Part shown: positions 8,154-16,805 of the stretch, piece by piece
Layout: each line of letters begins with the position of its first letter
Numbering within the stretch: position 1 is the first letter of the stretch
Assembly: GCF_965214215.1 (NCBI RefSeq)
Contig: NZ_CBDCBD010000003.1
Location: 620,001 to 684,000, forward strand
DNA length: 64,000 nucleotides
Direction of reading: 5' to 3'
From: Poriferisodalis sp965214215
GTDB lineage: Bacteria; Actinomycetota; Acidimicrobiia; Acidimicrobiales; Poriferisodalaceae
Program-made: the position numbers and the translations under genes
Notes under the pieces: generated by a model
The model's database searches: none
Told to the model about the DNA's origin: nothing
What the model saw: the letters and a program-made list of their open reading frames with translations, nothing else

Positions 8154-8775
8154 CCGAGATCACACCGGAAGGAGCCGAGCAAGGAGAAACATGAGGTGTC
8201 GGTGTGCATCGGTCGTCGGTCGGTGAGTCGGTCGCGAGGGCGAAGATACGCTGAGGTTGTGTCTCTACGCGAGGAGATTCTCGATCAGCACTGCCGTGTG
8301 CCGATCCGCAAGTCCCGTCCCGCTCGCATGCGACGCGTGCCCGCCAGGCGCGACCTGTCGCGGCTCTTGATACAGTGTTTAGCGATCCGAGGCCTAAGTG
8401 CCGAGGGGGGTGCGCGCGGAACACTCGAGACCGTAAACACCAGTCATGTGAGGGTGGAGGTGAGCTGAACGGACTGCCCCATAAGAGCGAGGCGAGACTC
8501 AGCAGTCTCAATTGCGCAGTCCAGTTCCCACCGAATCACACACTCAATGGCAAAGACCTCGCAAGTCAACTGCAATTCCCGGCCATTTGGCCGGGAATTT
8601 GCAATTGGCGGCATCGACGCGTCTAGTGCCCTCGTTCAGCGGCGTCTTCCTGAGTGCTCTGTTTGACCGACCAGACTTGACGACAGTGGTCGCCGACCCG
8701 GACATGGCCGTCGGCGTAGACATTGATGTAGCCGTTGGGCGAAACCTTCCACACCGAATCCGACGCACGGATGGT
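8154..8775 (+). repeat. 622-bp duplicated cassette, uninterrupted copy
   Basis: This segment matches 13943-14137 plus 15464-15890. The two parts of the other copy total exactly 622 bp once the inserted IS3 element is removed. It contains an SD-like AAGGAG before an ATG, a very short ORF (MRCRCASVVGR), a possible promoter (TTGATA near 8368), a hairpin, and the last 51 codons of the minus-strand gene at 8623. Bases 8128-8622 hold no recognisable gene. Confidence 0.88.
8574..8599 (-). terminator. hairpin after the two-gene operon
   Basis: A perfect 11-bp stem (AATTCCCGGCC and its complement) with a 4-nt loop lies 24 bp past the stop of the minus-strand gene at 8623. It is preserved in the duplicated cassette at 15689-15714. 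Confidence 0.6.
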
Positions 8776-9414
8776 GCACTGTTTGCCTGCGTTCACATCC
8801 CAATGGAAGCCCGTGGGCAGCAAGAGTCCCCGAACGGTCTGAGGCTCACGTCCATGTCGACGGCCGGTGTTTGCGTACGACCAACGTCGGCTGCTGCCAT
8901 CCCTAAGAGACGGTCCCGAACGATAAATCTGCTTGAATCGCTTACGGCTGTCTTTCGTATCAAGGTCGAGTTGTTGTTGAAAGTCAAACATATGAAATGG
9001 GAGGATTCTCGGGTCATTCGTATCGTCGCACGAGGCCGACGACATCCAATCGATGAAATCGTTGTCCCACTGCAAGGCATTATTGGACTTGAGACTCTTT
9101 GCGAATGCCTTGTATCGGCAGAAGCGGTGTATAGAGATCAACCATTTATGGTGAAATCTCTTGCTGGGATCCGTTCGAACGTGCACTGCCCCGTCGTAGA
9201 CGACGGCGACTGGGCGACGGTGCATTTCTGCATAGACTTTGGTCGCATCTCTCCGGCCAAGAATGTACGCCTTTCTGCCCTGGCTTGAAGTCAGATGGAC
9301 GCAGTCAACTGATGTGAACTCCCAGCCATGACTGCGTGCAGTTCGTTCTATCGTTCTCTGGTTCCCGGAGCTGGGCAGTGCGACATGCCACACGAGCGGC
9401 GAGATCGAAGTCAC
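8623..9414 (-). CDS. hypothetical protein, second gene of an OST-HTH-like operon
   Basis: A soluble 263-residue protein of unrecognised family. There is no signal peptide or membrane segment. It is rich in Trp, His and Arg, with a distinctive C-terminal third (RGLLLPTGFHWDVN, SPNGYINVYADGHVRVGDH) that looks like a small beta-rich domain. The ATG overlaps the upstream gene's TGA by four bases, so the two are translationally coupled. Composition is more AT-rich than the flanks, which suggests transfer. Only its last 40-odd codons survive in the duplicated cassette at 15464-15890, where an IS3-related end cuts the gene. No function is assigned. Confidence 0.75.
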   Translation of the reverse strand: MTSISPLVWHVALPSSGNQRTIERTARSHGWEFTSVDCVHLTSSQGRKAYILGRRDATKVYAEMHRRPVAVVYDGAVHVRTDPSKRFHHKWLISIHRFCRYKAFAKSLKSNNALQWDNDFIDWMSSASCDDTNDPRILPFHMFDFQQQLDLDTKDSRKRFKQIYRSGPSLRDGSSRRWSYANTGRRHGREPQTVRGLLLPTGFHWDVNAGKQCTIRASDSVWKVSPNGYINVYADGHVRVGDHCRQVWSVKQSTQEDAAERGH

Positions 9415-10253
9415 CGACGTGTACGATGAGCGATGTGGGCAGGAATCAGCAATTGCTTTAGTTCCGCCTCATCCATCAGGTCAATACATCGCCGAAGATA
9501 TTCGCGTAGTCCGACATTCGGCTTCGGTTGTGCTGCTTCTAGCAACAGATCTGACGGGGCTTCCAATTCGTGGTCCTCGAAGAACCCAACCAGGCGCTCA
9601 TAGATTCCCTTTCGGACTCGATCGTTCCACGCGTTACGCAGTTGGGGCGGTAGCGCCGATGTGCTCAGGCTCTTGCTGCTCCATGCCTCTGCCTGAAGGC
9701 GACCAGCTTCGTCCAATTGCGACGCGTTCTCGGCAAGGAAATCAGACCTCCAAGCCCCGAGCACCTCTGGGTCAAGTGTTGGCATGAGCAGTGCGTCGTC
9801 ATCGATATCTGTTTCCACAAGCACTGCTTGACGGGAAGACTTCTCCCAAACCCATTTGCCCGAAGCAGAATAGTCAATAGTTGCCCGCCAGAGATCTTGT
9901 CGAATCTTGAGAGACGGCGCCAAGTTCGAAGGAGCAACGCGAGCACGATATGGCTCACGCAACGCCACTACATAGGGATGAATGGAGTGGTCAATTGCCA
10001 AGAGTTTGTCAAGTCGATCGAGGAGTTCTCCGAATCGCTCCACGCCGTACTTGGACTCGCTGAATCGTCGATCGGTGAGGTCGAGCAAACGATTCTTCAA
10101 CACAGTTCCGTGCATCTGGAACCAGACCGGCGATCCGCGTTGCGCTGCGACACGAAATGCTTCAACTATTAGTGCTTCGAGGGCGGGATCATCGGCCGGA
10201 TCGCTAGGCTCCCCCGTTTCAGCCTCCGCGTCTTGTTCAGAGTCTTCGGTCAT
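9411..10253 (-). CDS. protein with a probable OST-HTH/LOTUS-like domain
   Basis: A 280-residue acidic protein. After a low-complexity acidic leader (TEDSEQDAEAETGE), residues 25-80 (FRVAAQRGSPVWFQMHGTVL, KYGVERFGELLDRLDKLLA) resemble the OST-HTH/LOTUS winged-helix fold, which binds RNA in other proteins. The remainder is helical and unassigned. The open frame begins at 10352, but an ATG at 10253 preceded by GGGGAAAC starts directly at the acidic leader and is preferred. It is the first gene of a two-gene operon, overlapping the next gene by ATGA. The domain call is from pattern only. Confidence 0.65.
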   Translation of the reverse strand: MTEDSEQDAEAETGEPSDPADDPALEALIVEAFRVAAQRGSPVWFQMHGTVLKNRLLDLTDRRFSESKYGVERFGELLDRLDKLLAIDHSIHPYVVALREPYRARVAPSNLAPSLKIRQDLWRATIDYSASGKWVWEKSSRQAVLVETDIDDDALLMPTLDPEVLGAWRSDFLAENASQLDEAGRLQAEAWSSKSLSTSALPPQLRNAWNDRVRKGIYERLVGFFEDHELEAPSDLLLEAAQPKPNVGLREYLRRCIDLMDEAELKQLLIPAHIAHRTRR

Positions 10254-10586
10254 GTTTCCCCTACGTCGATCAGTGTGCTCCAACGTAGCGGTCTGCCGAC
10301 AGTCCTTACGTGCGATTTCAGCGACTGAGCCCGAGGCGCACGTGTGCGGCACCTGACTTCCGCCATCGGCTGCAATCCGCAGCCGAGCAGTTCGAAGGCT
10401 TTGCCGACGAGGTCTCGGGCCCGAGTTTGGCGCGTGTTTTGTGTTTGTGAAGGTCGGCGGGGGCGCGGCTGGTCGGTGTCTCCACTACATCGTCTCTGCG
10501 GGGGGTGGTGTGTCAGCCGATGTGGGCTTTGTCCCAGTGGCGGGTGGGGGTCTCGGTGGCGGCGAGGATCGCTGTTTGCAGTGCGC

Positions 10587-10883
10587 TGCGGCGGGGGGTG
10601 CAGGAACCTTGCTTGGCCGCGCAGCCGCTCCAGCATTGCGTCGGCGCCCGCGAACAGCACGACGACATCTGCCGGCAGCACCAGGGCGGGCCTCTACCGG
10701 CGGCGCCGGGGCGGTCTTCCCGTCACGGCGTGCCGGCTCTCTGCGGTCGGCTGCGGCGAAGCACGGCAGAGCCGGAGCTGGCGCATGTGACGAGCGGTCG
10801 GGTTCTTGACGTGCCAGATCGGGTGCAGCACGCAGCCGACACGACACGAAATGTCCGGCTCGGGTCAGCAGGTGCGGCTGGGT
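10587..10883. repeat. 297-bp duplicated segment, copy 2
   Basis: This is the second copy of the segment at 3592-3888. Around it, 10254-11392 has no intact gene: the 5' part (10254-10586) shows nothing recognisable, and the part after 10893 is ISL3 transposase debris. Confidence 0.7.
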
Positions 10884-10892
10884 CGTATGAGG

Positions 10893-11045
10893 CATGCCTC
10901 GCTGCCCGGTGGGCGACTCGCCGGACGGGCGCGGGGTGGGGCGATCCAGGAGATCGCAGCCGAGCTGGGAACGGGCTGGCACACCGCGATGACAGCGACG
11001 CACCGGTAGGGCCAGGCGCTGCTCGACATAGTCGCCAGCCGCCTC
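10893..11045 (+). pseudogene. ISL3-family transposase fragment
   Basis: Two frames together read ARWATRRTGAG and AIQEIAAELGTGWHTAMTATHR. They match ARWATRRAGAG and AIKEIAAELGCNWHTAMAAVQR in the intact ISL3 transposase at 17534-18826. A frameshift separates the parts and a stop follows. Only the internal HTH region survives. Confidence 0.75.
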
Positions 11046-11392
11046 GCTCACACAGAGCACCCGAGTGTCACTGCTGGGTTTGCCGGGGCTCCCAGCCCGA
11101 TGAACCGGTCAACCAGCCCGAGACACCCAGGTACAGTCCCGTCCGCGTCGTTTTGGTTTCACGAGCAAGTGTCGGGTTCGAGAGGCGTTCGGCAGACGTC
11201 TGTATCGGAGGGAAATCGACATGACGATGCCGGCATCGGCCGCTGCGGCGTCACCCAGTCCGCAGCGTCATCCCGCGGAATCACTCCGGGTGCTACTTGT
11301 GGCCCGGCGTCCGGTGCTGTCATCGAGTCGGGTGCGCGGCCGGGTTCGCCTCGCCCGGCGCATCGTGGACTGCCACCAAGAGGTCCACGCCG

Positions 11393-11818
11393 TTGCAGCT
11401 ATTCGTCCTCCACCTGTGCTGCACGGACGAAGGTCAGGGCGACGCGTTCGATCCGGAGGAGTTCTCGCCGCCTGAGACGGAGATCGACGGCCGCCTCGCG
11501 GACGAACTGAGGTTCGGCAACTACTACACGCTCTACCAGTGCGTCCAAGCCGACACGCCTGCTTGGACGCGGGTGCCGCTGGAAATCGGCGGACGCCCGA
11601 TCGCAGCCGCGAGGACCGATGACGGCCAGTACACGCTGGGGTTGCTGCTCGGCATCGCGGATCTCGTCGAGGAGAGGTTGCGCTATGCAGACGGCGACCG
11701 CGTCGACTTGGACGGATTCGCGGACGAGGCGAACGGGATCGTCCAGGCGGCCGCGGATGCAACACTGTTCGCCGACGGCACGTACTTCAGCGCCGACTGG
11801 CAGGACTGGACCTACTGA
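11393..11818 (+). CDS. hypothetical acidic protein
   Basis: A 141-residue acidic protein of unknown family, with stretches such as DAFDPEEFSPPETEIDGRL, LRFGNYYTLYQCVQ and GTYFSADWQDWTY. It has no membrane segment. A TTG at 11393 is the likely start because AAGAGG lies 9 nt upstream. The frame is open to 11297, but the extra residues are Cys/Arg/Pro-rich and look like read-through of non-coding sequence. It stands alone between IS fragments. Alternatively it is the surviving 3' part of a longer gene. Confidence 0.55.
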   Translation: MQLFVLHLCCTDEGQGDAFDPEEFSPPETEIDGRLADELRFGNYYTLYQCVQADTPAWTRVPLEIGGRPIAAARTDDGQYTLGLLLGIADLVEERLRYADGDRVDLDGFADEANGIVQAAADATLFADGTYFSADWQDWTY

Positions 11819-12011
11819 CGGTGCCACCGCTCGCACCTTGAGCGCCGGACGGCTCGCCGATGCAGACGACGCTCGCCCGTGCTTGCCTGTTGCAGTCCTT
11901 ATACCTTCATGCCGAACCGCTGCTGGACAACGTCTCAAGCGGCTCGAGCCGAGCCCGCGCTGCGGGCATAGGCCCAGGTGAGAGCACATCTCGGGTCTGT
12001 CAGACGCTCCC

Positions 12012-12668
12012 TTGTCAAGCGGCGAGATCGACCTGGCGGTTCCGCGGGATCGTGCGGGCACCTTCGAGCCGGTCACGGTGCCCAAGCATCGGCGCCGTCT
12101 CGACGGGCTGTCGGGCAATGTGATCAGCCTCTATGCGAAAGGGCTCACAACCGGCGAGATCCAGGCCCACTTGGCCGAGATCTATGACACCGACGTCAGC
12201 CGGGAGACGATCTCGAAGATCACCGACGGGATCGTGGCTGACATGGCTGCGTGGCACAACCGCACCGCTCGATCCCGTGTACGCGGTGCTGCTGATCGAC
12301 GCGATCGTCGTCAAGGTCCGCGACTCCCAGGTCGCGAACCGGCCCGTGTATGTCGCCATAGGCGTGGATCTTCAAGAAGAACGCGACGTTTTGGGCATGT
12401 GGCTGGGACCCGCAGGCGGCGAGGGCGCCAAGCAGCCGTTGACGGCTACGTTGACCTGCTCATCAAGCGGAAGCAGGAAGACCGTGCGTTCGCGAGCATG
12501 CGCCAAGCAAAACCAGCAGGCAACAGGTTCACAAGGATGGCTGGTGAGGCGTTGTGGAAGGCTGAACAGGCGTTGAGCAGCGGAGACCTGACAGCCGCTC
12601 GCAGGCAAGCGTCTGACCTGCACGATGCCAGTGGAGCGTTGCTGGACGACCTTCGTCCACGCTTCTAG
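12012..12668 (+). pseudogene. IS256-family transposase internal fragment with trailing ORF
   Basis: Bases 12012-12265 encode VPKHRRRLDGLSGNVISLYA and DVSRETISKITDGIVADMAAW, the middle of an IS256 transposase. A frameshift near 12270 moves the reading frame to PLDPVYAVLLIDAIVVKVRD and GMWLGPAGGEGAK, which includes the first catalytic Asp region. Homology ends near 12435. The open frame that follows to 12668 (LLIKRKQEDRAFASMRQAK) encodes about 75 residues of unknown origin and may be a separate gene remnant fused by deletion. The upstream stretch 11819-12011 shows nothing recognisable. Confidence 0.75.
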
Positions 12669-12743
12669 CGAGTTGCTGCACCGTCGGCCTGAACCGTTCG
12701 GGCGGCCTGCCCGCCTGATCGGCAGAGACCAACAACGAAAGAG

Positions 12744-12765
12744 CCCCGGGGTTTCGGCCCCGGGG
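12744..12765. terminator. GC-rich hairpin after IS256 debris
   Basis: Arms CCCCGGGG at 12744-12751 and 12758-12765 enclose a 6-nt TTTCGG loop, about 75 bp after the stop at 12668. It resembles the hairpin at 446-479. Confidence 0.5.
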
Positions 12766-12833
12766 TGCTTCGCGTCTCCGCTTCGGCCTGCCGAGAGATG
12801 GTCCAGCATCTCGTCACTCTCGAGCTGGCCGCC

Positions 12834-12891
12834 GCCGTCGAGAGCGCTGTCAGGACCCGAATTCGCACCGGAAGGAGCCGAACACGGAGAG
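12834..12891 (+). repeat. dispersed repeat with ribosome-binding motif, copy R1
   Basis: This is a copy of a roughly 60-bp element also found at 13917-13982, 29121-29182 and, cut by an IS end, 8154-8193. Shared parts are GTCGAGAGCGCTGTCAG, CACCGGAAGGAGCCGAACA and a closing GGAGA. Here it precedes the MntA gene by about 140 bp. Bases 12669-13026 otherwise hold only the hairpin and a 22-codon ORF at 12899. Confidence 0.65.
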
Positions 12892-13026
12892 ACACGTCAT
12901 GGAGGTGCGATACATGCCCCGTCGTTCCGACTCGTTGAGCTTGGGGCTCAGGCAGTCCTACTTGTGACCGAAGTGCGGCGCGCAGCGAGAGGTATGGCGG
13001 TCGCTGGGAACCGTCGACCCGCACGC

Positions 13027-13365
13027 GTGTGCGACGGCTTCGACCTGTCGAGCCGAAGCGTTACATTCGACGGCGTGGGCAGGCGTGAGCAAGTCGTTGG
13101 CCGGTTCCGAGCGGAGATCCGGGACGCAGCTGCGCGCAACAAGGCGACTGCGATTGCGCTCGTGGGCTCTGTTGCGCGGGGCGACGACGACGCGCACAGC
13201 GACTACGACTTCTTGGTCGATTTCGACCGGGGCGTCACGCTGTTCGACATCGGCGGCCTCAAGGCAGATCTCAAAGACCTCCTCGGCGCCGAGGTGGATG
13301 TTGTGCCGCGGTCATGCCTGCGAGGAGGCCACCGCACGATGCTCGCCGACGCGATCCCGCTGTGA
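13027..13365 (+). CDS. mntA: MntA-type nucleotidyltransferase antitoxin (partner lost)
   Basis: A 112-residue minimal nucleotidyltransferase with the pol-beta signature GSVARGDDDAHSDYDFLVD, so the GS and D-x-D catalytic pattern is intact. MntA antitoxins inactivate HepT toxins by AMPylating a tyrosine. The gene lies in a 396-bp segment duplicated at 28221-28616. Here the following hepT keeps only its first codons, so the antitoxin is an orphan. The GTG at 13027 is a working start. A GTG further in (GRREQVVGRF) would give a shorter protein. Confidence 0.85.
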   Translation: MCDGFDLSSRSVTFDGVGRREQVVGRFRAEIRDAAARNKATAIALVGSVARGDDDAHSDYDFLVDFDRGVTLFDIGGLKADLKDLLGAEVDVVPRSCLRGGHRTMLADAIPL

Positions 13366-13442
13366 GCCGCAGCGACGCCGAACGGGTCGCGGACATTCTC
13401 GACGCGTTGCTGCCGAGCGTTGCCGCGGCGAGCCGCATGTAG
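13362..13442 (+). pseudogene. hepT: HepT toxin gene, 5' remnant
   Basis: A GTG overlapping the mntA stop (GTGA) begins SRSDAERVADIL, the same N-terminus as the complete HepT at 28582. Similarity to that copy ends at 13396 and the frame stops after 26 codons (AAASRM). The HEPN catalytic R-x4-H-x-Y motif is absent. Confidence 0.85.
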
Positions 13443-13561
13443 AACGCCCACGTGACGCTCGGAACTCGGCCGTGCCACTGGAGCGGCGCTGCCGCGCTGA
13501 GCGCAACCCGCGCCAAGTGGTCATCGACGAGGAGCACTCGAATACGCCCGCTGAGCGGGGT

Positions 13562-13819
13562 TCAGCGCTCGGCGCCGCCGGCGGGAACGTGGGCTTCAAA
13601 AGCCGGGTCCCCTTCGGAAAAACGCGTTGCAATGTCATCGTATTCGGCACCGAGGCGAGCGAACGCGTCTGCGATCTCGGGGTCGTAGTCGTCAGGCAGG
13701 GTGCTCACGAACACCGTCTTGACATGCCTCGCGCCAGCATCGTCAGACCGCTCGCCAGCAGGCGCAATCTGCTTCAACGGATCGGCAATAGCGGTGCTCA
13801 ATGCCATCTCGATTACCAA
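13562..13819 (-). CDS. small hypothetical protein
   Basis: An 85-residue acidic protein of unknown family (VFVSTLPDDYDPEIADAFA, LGAEYDDIATRFSEGDPAFE). A TTG at 13819 preceded by GAGGAG with 5-nt spacing is the likely start. An in-frame ATG four codons later lacks such spacing. It is single, opposite in direction to the MntA gene, and ends about 120 bp from the hepT remnant. Confidence 0.55.
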   Translation of the reverse strand: MVIEMALSTAIADPLKQIAPAGERSDDAGARHVKTVFVSTLPDDYDPEIADAFARLGAEYDDIATRFSEGDPAFEAHVPAGGAER

Positions 13820-13916
13820 GCCCTCTCCTCGAGAACAACCCTAACGAACGCACAGTTGCGTGCTGCCAGATCGGCCGCGTCGAACGTGGGACCGGCACCA
13901 TCGCAATGCCTCATGA

Positions 13917-13982
13917 GCGGCCCTCGAGAGCGCTGCCAGCACCCGAGATCACACCGGAAGGAGCCGAACAAGGAGAAACATG
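13917..13982 (+). repeat. dispersed repeat R2, leading into the split cassette
   Basis: A full-length copy of the dispersed element (GAGCGGCCCTCGAGAGCGCTG onward, ending AAGGAGAAACATG). It overlaps the start of the interrupted 622-bp cassette copy at 13943. The ATG opens an 11-codon ORF, MTCRWASVVGR. Confidence 0.7.
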
Positions 13983-14137
13983 ACGTGTCGGTGGGCATCG
14001 GTCGTCGGTCGGTGAGTCGGTCGCGAGGGCGAAGGTACGCTGAGGTTGTGTCTCTACGCGAGGAGATTCTCGATCAGCACTGCCGTGTGCCGATCCGCAA
14101 GTCCCGTCCCGCTCGCATGCGACGCGTGCCCGCCAGG
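13943..14137 (+). repeat. 622-bp cassette, interrupted copy, part 1
   Basis: The first 195 bp of the duplicated cassette, matching 8154 onward. It ends at the AGG target site (14135-14137) of the inserted IS3-family element C. Confidence 0.88.
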
Positions 14138-14182
14138 TGATTCGCACTGGGTTTCGCGCAGGCTCCAAGGATTGGAGCGAGC

Positions 14183-14530
14183 ATGGGATCTATGAACACA
14201 AATGCGGGGCCGGCGGCGACGTCTCGTCGGTATTCGGCTGAGCAGAAGCAGCACGCGGTGCGGATGGTGTTCGCGTTGCGCGAGGAGCTGGGCACTTCGG
14301 CGGGGACGGTCACCAGGGTGGCTCGGCAGCTGGGTTATGGGCCCGAGTCGCTGCGCCGCTGGGTGGCCCAAGCCGAGATCGACGCCGGGACACGGGCAGG
14401 GGCGTCGACCGCTGACAACGCCGAGCTCAAGAAGCTCCGCCAGGAGAATCGTGAGCTGCGCCGGGCGAACGAGATCCTGCAGCGGGCAGCGGTTTTTTTC
14501 GGGGCGGAGCTCGACCGCCGACAGCGATGA
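14183..14530 (+). CDS. IS3-family transposase OrfA (element C)
   Basis: A 115-residue HTH protein (YSAEQKQHAVRMVFALREEL, PESLRRWVAQAEIDAG) with a coiled coil (ELKKLRQENRELRRANEIL). It overlaps orfB by ATGA. A T TTT TTC run near the end permits -1 frameshifting into orfB, as is usual for IS3. Confidence 0.93.
   Translation: MGSMNTNAGPAATSRRYSAEQKQHAVRMVFALREELGTSAGTVTRVARQLGYGPESLRRWVAQAEIDAGTRAGASTADNAELKKLRQENRELRRANEILQRAAVFFGAELDRRQR
14494..14500 (+). other. T TTT TTC slippery heptamer
   Basis: The orfA codons are GTT TTT TTC. A -1 slip enters the orfB frame, which is open through to the orfB ATG at 14527, so a continuous OrfAB product is possible. Confidence 0.65.
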
Positions 14531-15456
14531 TCGTCGAGTTCGTCGACGCGAACCGTGCCCGCTTCGGGGTCGATCCCGTCTGCGCTGCGCTGCAGTCGGC
14601 CCCTTCCACGTATTGGACCGCGAAACGGCGGCCGCCGTCGCAGCGGTCGGTGCGCGACGCGAAGATGATGCCGATCTTGTTGGCGCTGTGGCAGGCCAAC
14701 TACTGCGTGTACGGGGCGCGCAAGCTGTGGATCGCCGCCAGACGCGCCGGTCACGACATCGGCCGCGACCAAGTGGCTCGGCTCATGAAAATGCTGGACA
14801 TACGGGGCATAAGGCGGACAAAGAAACTGCGGACCACCCGGGCGGACCCCGAAGCGGACCGGCCTGCTGATCTCGTCGAACGCGACTTCGCAGCCGACGG
14901 CCCGAACCGGCTGTGGGTCGCCGATCTGACCCATGTGCCCACCTGGTCCGGCGTCGCCTATGTGTGCTTCATCACCGACGCCCACAGCCGTCGCATCGTC
15001 GGCTGGCGGGCCGCCTCTCACATGCGCACCCAGATGGTGCTCGACGCATTGGAGATGGCCCGCTGGGCACGCGGCGCCCGACTCGAAGGACTCGTCGCGC
15101 ACACCGACGCCGGCAGCCAGTTCACCAGCATCCGCTACAGCGAACGCCTCGACGAGATCGGCGCGGTGCCCTCGATCGGGTCGGTCGCGGACTCATACGA
15201 CAACGCCCTCGCCGAATCGGTCAACGCGCTCTACAAGACCGAACTGATCCGCGGCCCGAGCCAAGGACCATGGCGCACCGTCGACGACGTCGAGCTCGCC
15301 ACCCTCGGCTGGGTCCACTGGTGGAACACCGACCGTATCCACGGCTACCTCGACGACATGTCACCCGATGAATTCGAAGCCGCCTACGCTGCGACCAGAA
15401 CCGACCACAACAAGACAGAAAACCACAACATTCAGCCTGCGCAAAACCCAGGGTGA
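14527..15456 (+). CDS. IS3-family transposase OrfB (element C)
   Basis: A 309-residue DDE transposase. The catalytic residues are in LWVADLTHV (D), VAHTDAGSQF (D) and NALAESVNALYKTELI (E), and the HTH_21 region contains YCVYGARKLWIAARR. Length and motifs are complete, so the element is probably active. It is related to the truncated element A orfB at 5818, but they differ enough to be separate elements. Confidence 0.93.
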   Translation: MIVEFVDANRARFGVDPVCAALQSAPSTYWTAKRRPPSQRSVRDAKMMPILLALWQANYCVYGARKLWIAARRAGHDIGRDQVARLMKMLDIRGIRRTKKLRTTRADPEADRPADLVERDFAADGPNRLWVADLTHVPTWSGVAYVCFITDAHSRRIVGWRAASHMRTQMVLDALEMARWARGARLEGLVAHTDAGSQFTSIRYSERLDEIGAVPSIGSVADSYDNALAESVNALYKTELIRGPSQGPWRTVDDVELATLGWVHWWNTDRIHGYLDDMSPDEFEAAYAATRTDHNKTENHNIQPAQNPG

Positions 15457-15463
15457 ATCAAGG

Positions 15464-15890
15464 CGCGACCTGTCGCGGCTCTTGATACAGTGTTTAGCGA
15501 TCCGAGGCCTAAGTGCCGAGGGGGGTGCGCGCGGACCACTCGAGACCGTAAACACCAGTCATGTGAGGGTGGAGGTGAGCTCAACGGACTGCCCCATAAG
15601 AGCGAGGCGAGACTCAGCAGTCTCAATTGCGCAGTCCAGTTCCCACCGAATCACACACTCAATGGCAAAGACCTCGCAAGTCAACTGCAATTCCCGGCCA
15701 TTTGGCCGGGAATTTGCAATTGGCGGCATCGACGCGTCTAGTGCCCTCGTTCAGCGGCGTCCTCCTGAGTGCTCTGTTTGACCGACCAGACTTGACGACA
15801 GTGGTCGCCGACCCGGACATGGCCGTCGGCGTAGACATTGATGTAGCCGTTGGGCGAAACCTTCCACACCGAATCCGACGCACGGATGGT
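15464..15890 (+). repeat. 622-bp cassette, interrupted copy, part 2
   Basis: The remaining 427 bp of the cassette matching up to 8775, including the hairpin at 15689-15714 and the last codons of the hypothetical gene seen whole at 8623-9414. It ends where a 28-bp end of element A begins (15891-15918, TGAATCGCCCCGGG), next to element B copy 2. Confidence 0.88.
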
Positions 15891-15956
15891 TGAATCGCCC
15901 CGGGTTTGGTGGAGGCTCTGAGGGTCCCTGAGTTATGCGGAGGCGGGTTACTGGAT

Positions 15957-16805
15957 TCATGCTGCCGGTTTGTGTTGGTGTCGAGCTTCGAACTCGATGG
16001 GTGTGAGCATGCCAAGCGAGGTGTGCCGTCGCTGCCGGTTGTGCCAGATCTCGAGGTATTCGAAGATCGCGTTGGCCAGCTCGATGCGTGTGCGCCAGCG
16101 TTTGCGGTCCAGCAGCTCGACTTGCATCCGGGACCAGAACGACTCGACCATCGCATTGTCGAAGCAGTCCCCGACCGAGCCCATCGATGGCAGCAGCCCC
16201 GAGTCGACAGCGCGTTGGGTGAATGCCCAGGAGGTGAACTGGGTGCCTTGGTCGCTGTGGATCACGGTCTCGCCGGCTGTGGGGTTGCGGCCGTCGATCG
16301 CCATGCCCAAGGCGTTGGTGACCAGTGACGCTGCGGGCCGCGAGTCGATCGACCAGCCCACGACGCGGCGGCTGAAGGTGTCCAGCACCACGGCGCAGTA
16401 GACCTTGCCTTCGCGGGTCGGATGCTCGGTGATGTCGGTCACCCACAGCCGGTCGGGCTCGGCTCGGGCGAAGTCGCGGTCCACGAGATCGGATGCGGTC
16501 GCCACGTTGGGGACCTTGCGGAACTTTGGCCGCCCCGAGATGCCCCGCAGCCCTGATCGTCTCATCAACGTCTCGACGGTCTGACGGCCCACCGCGATGC
16601 CGCGGCCCAAGGTGAGCTCGGCATGCACCCGAACGGCGCCGTAGGTCTGCCGGGAGCCAGCGTGAACCACCGCGATGACGTCGCTCAGCCAAGCGTGGCG
16701 GACCGACCGCGCCGATGGCGGGCGACCCAGCCAGCCGTAATAGCCCGACACCGACACCCCCACCACGCCGCACGCCCGCTCGACGGGAAGTCCCTCCGCG
16801 GCCAT
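15957..16805 (-). CDS. IS3-family transposase OrfB (element B, copy 2)
   Basis: The same 282-residue DDE transposase as in copy 1, with the catalytic stretches LWVTDITEH, VIHSDQGTQF and VESFWSRMQVE all present. The ATG overlaps the orfA TGA. The frame is open through the frameshift window, allowing an OrfAB fusion. The pair of inverted, almost identical genes at 7.2 and 16.4 kb is a substrate for inversion of the 8-kb interval between them. Confidence 0.93.
   Translation of the reverse strand: MAAEGLPVERACGVVGVSVSGYYGWLGRPPSARSVRHAWLSDVIAVVHAGSRQTYGAVRVHAELTLGRGIAVGRQTVETLMRRSGLRGISGRPKFRKVPNVATASDLVDRDFARAEPDRLWVTDITEHPTREGKVYCAVVLDTFSRRVVGWSIDSRPAASLVTNALGMAIDGRNPTAGETVIHSDQGTQFTSWAFTQRAVDSGLLPSMGSVGDCFDNAMVESFWSRMQVELLDRKRWRTRIELANAIFEYLEIWHNRQRRHTSLGMLTPIEFEARHQHKPAA

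Larger units (their letters stand above)
14138..15460 (+). mobile_element. IS3-family element C (complete, 1323 bp)
   Basis: Terminal inverted repeats start TGATTCGCACTGGGTTTCGC on the left and TGATTCACCCTGGGTTTTGC on the right (reverse complement). A 3-bp target duplication AGG flanks it at 14135-14137 and 15461-15463. Comparison with the empty cassette at 8154-8775 confirms both boundaries. Both ORFs are intact. Confidence 0.95.
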
